Assembly (NCBI GenBank): GCA_016200125.1 | Contig: JACQFK010000136.1 | Span: forward strand, 1 to 5,607 | DNA from: Planctomycetota bacterium | GTDB lineage: Bacteria > Planctomycetota > MHYJ01 > JACPRB01 | Direction of reading: 5' to 3' | DNA: 5,607 bases | Shown here: positions 1 through 4,461 of the stretch, piece by piece | Layout of the letters: every line of letters starts with the position of its first letter | How positions within the stretch are numbered: the first letter of the stretch is position 1 | Made by a program: the position numbers and the translations under genes | Notes under the pieces: generated by a model | What the model was told of the DNA's origin: nothing | The model's input: only the letters and a program-made list of their open reading frames with translations | The model's database searches: none

Positions 1-437
1 ACCCGGACGTCCGCGCGGAGGGTCTTCGTCCCCCCCACCCGCTCGAATTCCCGCTCCTGGAGGAAGCGCAGGAGGCGGACCTGGAGGTCGCCGGGCAGTT
101 CGCCGATCTCGTCGAGAAAGAGCGTGCCCCCCGCCGCCCGCTCCACTTTTCCCGGCTTCTGCTCGACGGCGCCCGTGAAAGCGCCCTTCTCGTGGCCAAA
201 CAGCTCGCTTGCGATGAGCTCGCCCGACAGCAAGCCGCAGTTGACCGCCGTGAAGGGTCCGTCCCGGCGGGGCGACCCGCGGTGGATGGCCCGGGCGACG
301 AGCTCCTTGCCGGTTCCGGTCTCCCCGCAGACCAGGACGGTCGCCTCAGTCGGCGAGACCAGCGTCACGTCGTGGAGGACTTTCATCAAGCCGGGGCTCG
401 TCCCCACGCCTTCGACCCAGGAGTCGTCCTGCACCAT
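1..437 (-). CDS. Sigma-54-dependent transcriptional activator, AAA+ domain (partial, 3' end beyond window)
   Basis: Bacterial enhancer-binding protein whose ATPase remodels the sigma-54 RNA polymerase closed complex. About 145 residues are visible. The AAA+ signatures appear in order: Walker A GETGTGKE (residues 38-45), the sigma-54 contact loop GAFTGA (85-90), Walker [10 protein letters not shown] (103-111), then the conserved [16 protein letters not shown] stretch (121-136). The start is forced: the frame upstream of the ATG has no ATG, GTG or TTG before an in-frame stop near position 558. The protein therefore starts directly at the AAA+ domain, with no receiver, GAF or PAS domain before it, as in PspF-type activators. 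The effector-binding or DNA-binding C-terminal part lies outside the window. It is divergent from the ferredoxin gene across 119 bp, and no clear Shine-Dalgarno precedes the ATG. The family is certain from the motifs; its target is unknown. Confidence 0.94.
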   Translation of the reverse strand, partial: MVQDDSWVEGVGTSPGLMKVLHDVTLVSPTEATVLVCGETGTGKELVARAIHRGSPRRDGPFTAVNCGLLSGELIASELFGHEKGAFTGAVEQKPGKVERAAGGTLFLDEIGELPGDLQVRLLRFLQEREFERVGGTKTLRADVR

Positions 438-516
438 GGTTTCGTTGCGCCACCGAAAGTTCGCTGCCTCTACTCTCCTAACCGCTCGAAAACGGCGCGA
501 ATTCCGCCCTTCGCCC

Positions 517-532
517 CGGCCCGGAACTTGCG
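517..532 (+). promoter_or_regulatory. Candidate sigma-54 (-24/-12) promoter for the ferredoxin gene
   Basis: The bases CGGCCCGGAACTTGCG match the -24/-12 consensus TGGCACG-N4-TTGC at 9 of 11 specified positions, with the diagnostic GG-N10-GC spacing (GG at 518-519, GC at 530-531). Transcription would begin near 543, just before the ribosome binding site, giving a leader of about 14 nt. A sigma-54 activator gene lies directly opposite, which suits local control, but chance matches are possible in GC-rich DNA. The activator's binding sites were not identified. Confidence 0.4.
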
Positions 533-543
533 GTTCCTCTCCC

Positions 544-552
544 GGAGGAAAG
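544..552 (+). promoter_or_regulatory. Ribosome binding site of the ferredoxin gene
   Basis: GGAGGAAAG ends four bases before the ATG at 557, with the GGAGG core eight bases upstream. It fixes the ferredoxin start and is the only strong Shine-Dalgarno sequence in the window. Confidence 0.8.
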
Positions 553-556
553 AACT

Positions 557-826
557 ATGGCTTATGTAATCACCACGCTCTGCGTGAACGTCAAGGACAA
601 AGGCTGCGTCCCGGTCTGCCCCTGCGACTGCATCTACGAGGGCGAACGTCAGCTCTACATCGAGCCGGACCACTGCATCGACTGCGGCGCCTGCGAGCCG
701 GCCTGTCCGGTCGGCGCCATCTTCTGGGACCAGGAAGTGCCGGAGAAACTTCGGGCCTCGATCCAGGAGAATGAGGATTTCTTCAGGAAGGGGTGGCCGG
801 GATCGCAGGAGCCGGCCCGGGTCTGA
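557..826 (+). CDS. fdxA: Seven-iron ferredoxin, FdxA type ([3Fe-4S][4Fe-4S])
   Basis: Small soluble electron carrier of 89 aa. The N-terminus MAYVIT and the segment QLYIEPDHCIDCGACEPACPVGAIFWDQEVP are typical of the FdxA/Azotobacter FdI family. By homology with that family, Cys9, Cys17 and Cys50 would bind the [3Fe-4S] cluster, and Cys21, Cys40, Cys43 and Cys46 the [4Fe-4S] cluster. Cys25 matches the conserved non-ligand cysteine. Cys23 is extra: the usual CPVDC reads CPCDC here. After residue 75 the protein carries only a short, family-typical tail. The start is set by the strong ribosome binding site. The gene is divergent from a sigma-54 activator and convergent with the PilZ gene, leaving 5 bp between the two stop codons and no room for a terminator hairpin. 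Redox partners are not evident here. Confidence 0.93.
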   Translation: MAYVITTLCVNVKDKGCVPVCPCDCIYEGERQLYIEPDHCIDCGACEPACPVGAIFWDQEVPEKLRASIQENEDFFRKGWPGSQEPARV

Positions 827-831
827 GGAGG

Positions 832-1608
832 TCAGGCGGGGCGGACTTTGGTTTCCGGCTTGACGCGCCGGCCGGTCTCGAGCGCGATGGACGGGGTTTC
901 GGCGAGGACCTCACGGATGAAGGCCTGCAGGTCCGCCGTCGGATTCTGGAACTGCACGCCGACCATGGTGCATCCCGGGTAGGCCGTGCAGGGCTTTGCG
1001 TACCGCACGACGACCCGGATCTCGTGCCGCGCTTTGAGCGGAGGGTAGACCACTTCCCCGCGCAGCGGGTCGTCCTTCCGGAAGCTGCCCGACACAACCG
1101 CGCGGAGGCCGCCCTCGGAGACGTCGACCCAGATCTTGACGAGGTTGGAGCTGAACAGGCCGCGGAGTCCTTCCGGCTTCAGGGACAGGCTGCACTCCGC
1201 GGGCGGGATGAACCGGGAGAAGGCCCGCCGGCTGTCCTGGCCGTCTTCGAGATGCGCCAGGGGGATGCGCCGGGTTTCAGGCCGGACGGGCGCGGTCTCT
1301 CGCAGGACGGGCTCGGGCTTCGGCTCGGGCCGGGCGGCAGGCCTGGGATGGCGGTTTCGCTGCTTGAGCAGCGCATGGACGAGGCAGACGTCGCAGTAGC
1401 GGTTGCCGAGGAGCGTGACCGCCCGTCCGCTGTCGAAATCCTTCCGGCTGAGCTGCTTGCGACAAGGGTGGCAGAAGAGGCTCCTGGATTCGAGGCATGG
1501 AATGCAGCAGATCTTGCCCAGGAGGAGCATGGCGCGCTCCGCCTCGAAGTCCGCGCGGGTGACCTTGCAGCCGCACATCGAGCAGGGGCCGGGCCCGGGG
1601 ATCGTCAT
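832..1608 (-). CDS. Tandem zinc-ribbon-like plus PilZ domain protein (predicted c-di-GMP receptor)
   Basis: A 258-aa cytoplasmic protein with two parts. Residues 9-75 hold two copies of a CxxC-x22-CxxC module: Cys9/12/35/38 and Cys46/49/72/75. Both share a core like R-x-DF-(5)-RA-x-x-LLG between the cysteine pairs, so they look like an internal duplication that binds two metal ions, probably zinc. A basic, proline-rich linker (about 82-115) leads to a PilZ domain. It carries both c-di-GMP signatures: RxxxR at R128-R132 and DxSxxG at D162-G167 (DVSEGG), followed by beta-strand-like segments ending near GVQFQN (217-222). The start is secure: an in-frame TGA lies four codons upstream, and a later start would lose Cys9. 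There is no Shine-Dalgarno. A near-consensus promoter places transcription about 5 nt before the ATG. The output of the zinc modules (DNA, RNA or protein binding) cannot be told. Confidence 0.85.
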   Translation of the reverse strand: MTIPGPGPCSMCGCKVTRADFEAERAMLLLGKICCIPCLESRSLFCHPCRKQLSRKDFDSGRAVTLLGNRYCDVCLVHALLKQRNRHPRPAARPEPKPEPVLRETAPVRPETRRIPLAHLEDGQDSRRAFSRFIPPAECSLSLKPEGLRGLFSSNLVKIWVDVSEGGLRAVVSGSFRKDDPLRGEVVYPPLKARHEIRVVVRYAKPCTAYPGCTMVGVQFQNPTADLQAFIREVLAETPSIALETGRRVKPETKVRPA

Positions 1609-1619
1609 CGCTCGATTTC

Positions 1620-1648
1620 AAAATAGCATATAATATGCATTGTGTCAA
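1620..1648 (-). promoter_or_regulatory. Sigma-70 type promoter of the PilZ gene
   Basis: Read on the minus strand, TTGACA (1648-1643) and TATTTT (1625-1620) are separated by exactly 17 bp, in an AT-rich island that contrasts with the GC-rich surroundings. Transcription is predicted near 1613, about 5 nt before the ATG at 1608, so the message would be nearly leaderless. No sequencing evidence is available; this rests on the consensus match and position. Confidence 0.75.
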
Positions 1649-1659
1649 TAAATAATGCA
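1626..1659. repeat. Overlapping palindromes in the PilZ promoter (possible operator)
   Basis: Two dyads lie over the promoter. The first, GCATAT-A-ATATGC (1626-1638), is a perfect 13-bp palindrome occupying the spacer between -10 and -35. The second pairs TGCATT (1636-1641) with AATGCA (1654-1659) around the -35 hexamer. Their placement would let a dimeric regulator block polymerase. AT-rich sequence makes short palindromes more likely by chance, so the operator role is inferred. Confidence 0.4.
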
Positions 1660-1687
1660 GGATGGAAGGGGCCGGGGGTCCGCCGGA

Positions 1688-2107
1688 TCAGGGGTCCTCG
1701 TCCTCCGAGGGCTCCTTGAAGTTGAAGGGCACTTCCGGGATCCGGGGAAGCTCGACGCTCCCCTTCTCCTCCGCGAGCGGAGGCGAGCCGAAGTAGTGGT
1801 GATAGAAGGCCCGCGTCAGCTGGATGAACTTCTCCCGCTCCTTCTCCACCTCGATGGCATCGAGCAGCGAGGCGGCCATCATCGCCACCCCCGCCCCCAT
1901 CGCCGCCGTCCCCGCCGCCCGCGCGGACTTCGACGCGTTCGGGTCCTGGGCGAAGCTCGCCCCCACGGCCGCGGTCATGAGCCCGCCCGCCGCCATCAGC
2001 GTGGAGCCCGTCGAATACTGCGTCTCGGGAGGCACATAGGGATTCGGATGCTGCGGCCGGGCGCAGCCGAGGCCCGCCGCCAGGAGCAGAACCCAGCTCC
2101 GCTTCAT
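1688..2107 (-). CDS. Small probable lipoprotein with two Gly/Ala-rich hydrophobic segments (hypothetical)
   Basis: A 139-aa protein of unknown function. The N-terminus is signal-like: MKRS, then a hydrophobic run to Cys15. The cleavage context GLGC is a weak lipobox (Gly at -3), so lipid attachment is likely but not certain. Residues 35-53 and 64-82 form two hydrophobic, glycine/alanine-rich stretches, resembling a glycine-zipper hairpin, joined by a short polar loop. A charged, probably helical region (86-100, EVEKEREKF) follows, then an acidic proline-containing tail ending EPSEDEDP. This suggests an envelope protein that associates with a membrane or oligomerises. The gene lies upstream of the PilZ gene on the same strand, but that gene has its own promoter in the 79-bp gap, so an operon is not required. 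No family is recognised. Confidence 0.72.
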   Translation of the reverse strand: MKRSWVLLLAAGLGCARPQHPNPYVPPETQYSTGSTLMAAGGLMTAAVGASFAQDPNASKSARAAGTAAMGAGVAMMAASLLDAIEVEKEREKFIQLTRAFYHHYFGSPPLAEEKGSVELPRIPEVPFNFKEPSEDEDP

Positions 2108-2113
2108 GCCTTC

Positions 2114-2142
2114 AGCCTATCGCGATTCGCGGCCGCGATCAA
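2114..2142 (-). promoter_or_regulatory. Candidate promoter of the lipoprotein gene
   Basis: On the minus strand, TTGATC (2142-2137) and TAGGCT (2119-2114) are 17 bp apart, and six bases separate the -10-like hexamer from the ATG at 2107. Transcription would start at or next to the ATG. Both hexamers are imperfect, so the call leans on spacing and on the same arrangement at other genes in the window. GAAGG at 2113-2109 could alternatively serve as a ribosome binding site, but it sits too close to the ATG. Confidence 0.4.
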
Positions 2143-2151
2143 GACGGGGAA

Positions 2152-2160
2152 TGCTATTCT
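2152..2160 (+). promoter_or_regulatory. Candidate extended -10 promoter of the secreted hypothetical gene
   Basis: TGCTATTCT is a TGn extended -10 element whose hexamer (2155-2160) ends six bases before the ATG at 2167. This would place the transcription start on the ATG itself. No -35 hexamer is visible at 17-18 bp, and there is no Shine-Dalgarno sequence. Confidence 0.4.
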
Positions 2161-2166
2161 TGGATC

Positions 2167-2715
2167 ATGATCTTCGCCGCCCTGACGCTGGCGCTCGCGC
2201 TCCAGGAGACCCCGCCCCTCAAGCCTGAGAACACGCCCGAAAACCTGAAGCAGATCTTCGAGCGGCTTCAGAAGGCGGGCTCCTCCGGCGACGAGAAGAC
2301 CGCCCTCGCGCTGACCAACTCGCTCCTCCCCGACGAGGCGGCGCTCCGCAAGGCGCTGAAGGACGGGACCGCCCCCGAGACGATCGCCCAGGTCACCGCG
2401 TTCTGGGCCAAGGTCACCCCCGCGGAGCCCGCCAAGCGCGCGAAGCTCTTCGCCGCCGACCCCGCCGGCACCGAGGTCCGCGTCCACGCCTCCACCACCG
2501 AGGAGCTCTCGAAATACGAGAACGGCTCGACCGCGTTCATGCAGTTCCCCGGCGGCGCGAAGAAGCTCGCCGACACCGTGCTCCGCCCGGGAACGACCTG
2601 GTACGAGGTGGTGCTCGAAAGGCCGGGAGCCCAGTCCGGGACGAAGTTCCACCTCTTCTACTGGACGGGAGAGCGCTGGGCGACCCTGGGGCCCCTCTGG
2701 CGGGCGATCAAGTAG
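2167..2715 (+). CDS. Secreted or membrane-anchored hypothetical protein
   Basis: A 182-aa protein of no recognised family. The first 12 residues (MIFAALTLALAL) form a short hydrophobic segment without the usual positive residues, consistent with an atypical signal peptide or anchor. A helical, charged region follows (about 20-90), rich in Lys, Glu and Ala, with KQIFERLQKAGSSGDE and SLLPDEAALRKALKDG. The C-terminal half (about 95-182) looks beta-rich and ends in aromatic segments such as KFHLFYWTGERWATLGPLWR. Coding use is strongly GC-biased at third positions, supporting a real gene. No alternative start occurs in the upstream frame for at least 20 codons. It is divergent from the lipoprotein gene (59 bp between ATGs) and convergent with nuoD. 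A periplasmic or cell-surface location is inferred from the N-terminus only. Confidence 0.7.
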   Translation: MIFAALTLALALQETPPLKPENTPENLKQIFERLQKAGSSGDEKTALALTNSLLPDEAALRKALKDGTAPETIAQVTAFWAKVTPAEPAKRAKLFAADPAGTEVRVHASTTEELSKYENGSTAFMQFPGGAKKLADTVLRPGTTWYEVVLERPGAQSGTKFHLFYWTGERWATLGPLWRAIK

Positions 2716-2721
2716 GCGCCC

Positions 2722-2798
2722 GGTGCCAGGTACGAGGTACCCGGGGCGGCATTGGATTTCGGGAGACTCCTGGTACCTGGTACTTCGTACCTGGCACC
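2722..2798. repeat. Inverted repeat of degenerate heptamers between convergent genes
   Basis: The left arm (2722-2741) and right arm (2779-2798) are reverse complements at 19 of 20 positions, around a 37-bp centre. Each arm is built from 7-bp units. The right side (2771-2798) reads TGGTACC, TGGTACT, TCGTACC, TGGCACC. The left side holds the complementary units GGTGCCA, GGTACGA, GGTACCC. It fills the gap between the secreted hypothetical gene and nuoD, and its right end touches the nuoD stop codon. It could fold into a long hairpin, but neither side has a U-tract, so intrinsic termination is doubtful. A dispersed genomic repeat (REP-like) is the other reading. Confidence 0.8.
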
Positions 2799-3815
2799 TA
2801 TCTATCGATTTCCCCGAGAACGATGTCGATCGAGCCCAGGATCGCGATCAGGTCGGCGATCAGGTTGTTCTTGCCGACCTCGGACATGATGGCCAGGTTG
2901 ACGAAGCTCGGCGCCCGCACCTTGCAGCGCGTCGGGATCTCCGAGCCGTCGCTTACGATGTAGAAGCCCAGCTCGCCGCGGGGATTCTCGATCGCCGTGT
3001 AGGCCTCGCCCACCGCCGGCTTGATCTTGCGCAGGTCCGCCGCGTACTTGCCGGCGGGCAGCCCGTCCATCGCCTGCTTGATGATCTTGCAGGATTCGGT
3101 CATCTCGACGATGCGCAGCCAGTAGCGGTTCCAGCAGTCGCCCACCACGCCGATGTCGTTGCTTCCCAGCGGGACGTCGAACTGGAACTTCTCGTAGGAC
3201 GAGTAGGGCATCGCCTTGCGGACGTCGTAGTTGATACCCGAGGCCCGCAGGTTCGGGCCCGTCAGGCCCCAGTCGAGCGCCCCTTCCGCCGAGATCACGC
3301 CCAGCCCCTTGGTGCGGGTGAGGAAGATCTGGTTCGAGCTGAGCAGGTCGTTGTAGTCCTTGAGCCGCGCGTCGAACTGGTTGAGGAAGTTCTCCACCAT
3401 CTGGCCGAACTTCTTGTCCACGTCCTTCATCACGCCGCCGACCTTGACGTAGTTGTAGGTCAGCCGCGCGCCGCAGACGTACTCGAACATGTTGAGGATG
3501 AGCTCGCGCTCGCGGAACGCGCGGCGGGATCTCGATCGTGAGCAGCTTCTCGACCGCCAGGCAGAAGGCCAGGTTGTCGCTCATCGACGAGAGATAGTCC
3601 ATCCGGTCCGTGTAGGGGACGAACTGCTCATAGCGGAGGTTCTCGCCGATCTTTTCGGCGCAGCGGTGGAGGTAGCCGACGACCGGCGTCACCTCGCTCA
3701 CCATCTCCCCGTCCGTGCGCACCACGAGGCGCAGCACGCCGTGCGTGGAGGGGTGCTGCGGCCCCATGTTGAGGAGCATGTCCTGGGTTTCGAGCGGCTT
3801 GGGCGCGGTCGACAT
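2798..3815 (-). pseudogene. nuoD: NADH-quinone oxidoreductase subunit D, disrupted by an out-of-frame deletion
   Basis: The 49-kDa subunit of respiratory complex I; with NuoB it forms the quinone-reducing site. Residues 1-99 read correctly from the ATG at 3815. They include GPQHPSTHG (His21, His25) and the quinone-site region PYTDRMDY (Tyr74), ending LTIEIPPR at 3519. The family sequence then resumes in a different frame at 3520 ([24 protein letters not shown]) and runs to the conserved C-terminus VLGEIDR at the 2798 stop. Compared with Thermus NuoD from memory, about 36 residues are missing (the segment with the ELxRxASHL helix), and the frame shifts by 2 nt, so roughly 110 bp are lost. As written, translation leaves the family sequence after residue 99. 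It may be a true pseudogene or an assembly or sequencing error. The gene starts 16 bp after nuoB, without a strong ribosome binding site. NiFe-hydrogenase cysteine motifs are absent, so it is a complex I subunit. Confidence 0.9.
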
Positions 3816-3831
3816 GCTCGTTCGTCTCGGG

Positions 3832-4398
3832 CTAGTTCAGGGGCTTGACCTGGGAGTACGCGCCGACGCGGTTCGGGGTCGCCGGCGTCACCGTGTACGC
3901 GCTCTGATCGTGCTCGGGATTCTTCGCCAGCGTCTGCCCGGCGATCTTCTTCTGGAGCTTGATCAGGCCGTCGAGCAGCGCCTCGGGCCGCGGCGGGCAG
4001 CCGGGAACGTAGACGTCCACCGGGACGACCTTGTCGACGCCCTTCACCACGCTGTAGCCCCACTTGTAGTAGGGGCCGCCGCCGACGACGCAGACGCCCA
4101 TCGCCAGCACGTACTTCGGGTCGGGCATCTGCTCGTAGAGCTTCTTCACGACGAGGGCCATCTTCGCGTTGACGGTGCCCGCGACGATCATGAGGTCGCT
4201 CTGGCGGGGGGAGGCGCGCGGGATCACGCCCAGGCGGTCCCAATCGTAGCGGGAGGCGGCGGTCGCCATCATCTCGATCGCGCAGCAGGCGATGCCGAAG
4301 AGCATCGGCCAGAGGCTCGACGCGCGCGCCCAGTTGGCCACGGCGTCCACGCTGGTGATGACGATGTTCTTGCCGAATTTCCCTTCGATCAGGCTCAT
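3832..4398 (-). CDS. nuoB: NADH-quinone oxidoreductase subunit B
   Basis: Complex I subunit that carries the N2 [4Fe-4S] cluster, which passes electrons to quinone in the peripheral arm at the membrane face. At 188 aa it has normal length and is intact. The four cluster cysteines are present: the tandem pair Cys38-Cys39 in [12 protein letters not shown], Cys104 in [12 protein letters not shown], and Cys135 in [25 protein letters not shown] (62-77) and [18 protein letters not shown] are family hallmarks. The usual small Ser/Ala-rich turn after the third cysteine is replaced by [12 protein letters not shown], a variant I associate with some Planctomycetota-like NuoB proteins. The C-terminal tail (about 155-188) is variable. 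The gene leads a nuoB-nuoD pair with a 16-bp gap. nuoA does not precede it and nuoC does not follow it. A promoter-like element lies right before the ATG. Confidence 0.97.
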   Translation of the reverse strand: MSLIEGKFGKNIVITSVDAVANWARASSLWPMLFGIACCAIEMMATAASRYDWDRLGVIPRASPRQSDLMIVAGTVNAKMALVVKKLYEQMPDPKYVLAMGVCVVGGGPYYKWGYSVVKGVDKVVPVDVYVPGCPPRPEALLDGLIKLQKKIAGQTLAKNPEHDQSAYTVTPATPNRVGAYSQVKPLN

Positions 4399-4405
4399 GG
4401 GCCCC

Positions 4406-4435
4406 AGTCTACCAATTGCAGGGCTGTCGCGTCAA
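4406..4435 (-). promoter_or_regulatory. Candidate promoter of the nuoB-nuoD pair
   Basis: On the minus strand, TTGACG (4435-4430) and TAGACT (4411-4406) are 18 bp apart, and seven bases separate the -10 from the ATG at 4398. Transcription would start about one base before the ATG, and no Shine-Dalgarno is present. It lies in the 63-bp gap after the PSP1-Rieske gene, so nuoBD can be transcribed independently of it. Confidence 0.5.
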
Positions 4436-4461
4436 ATTCCGGAGGCTTTCGCGGAGGAGCG

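Noticed and set aside
793..1626. 277-codon plus-strand open frame opposite the PilZ gene
   Set aside because: It overlaps the minus-strand PilZ protein almost fully, has Gly/Arg/Ala-rich composition typical of antisense frames in GC-rich DNA, and shows no domain.
1655..2170. 171-codon plus-strand frame opposite the lipoprotein gene
   Set aside because: Arg/His-rich antisense shadow without recognisable motifs; the minus-strand frame has a signal-like N-terminus and a promoter.
2716..2800. Calling the inverted repeat an intrinsic terminator
   Set aside because: Neither strand has a run of U after the stem, and the arms are made of repeated 7-mers with a long centre.
2723..3541. Long plus-strand frame opposite nuoD
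   Set aside because: It runs through the inverted repeat and through conserved nuoD codons on the other strand; its composition is antisense-like.
2798..3815. Reading nuoD/nuoB as hydrogenase (Ech, Mbh or formate hydrogenlyase) subunits
   Set aside because: The large subunit lacks the CxxC nickel-binding pairs and has GPQHPSTHG and a VLGEIDR end, and NuoB has the tandem CC and VPGCPPRPE of complex I.
4436..4461. Possible terminator hairpin after the PSP1-Rieske stop codon
   Set aside because: Only about four base pairs of imperfect dyad (TCCG/CGGA) and no T-tract.
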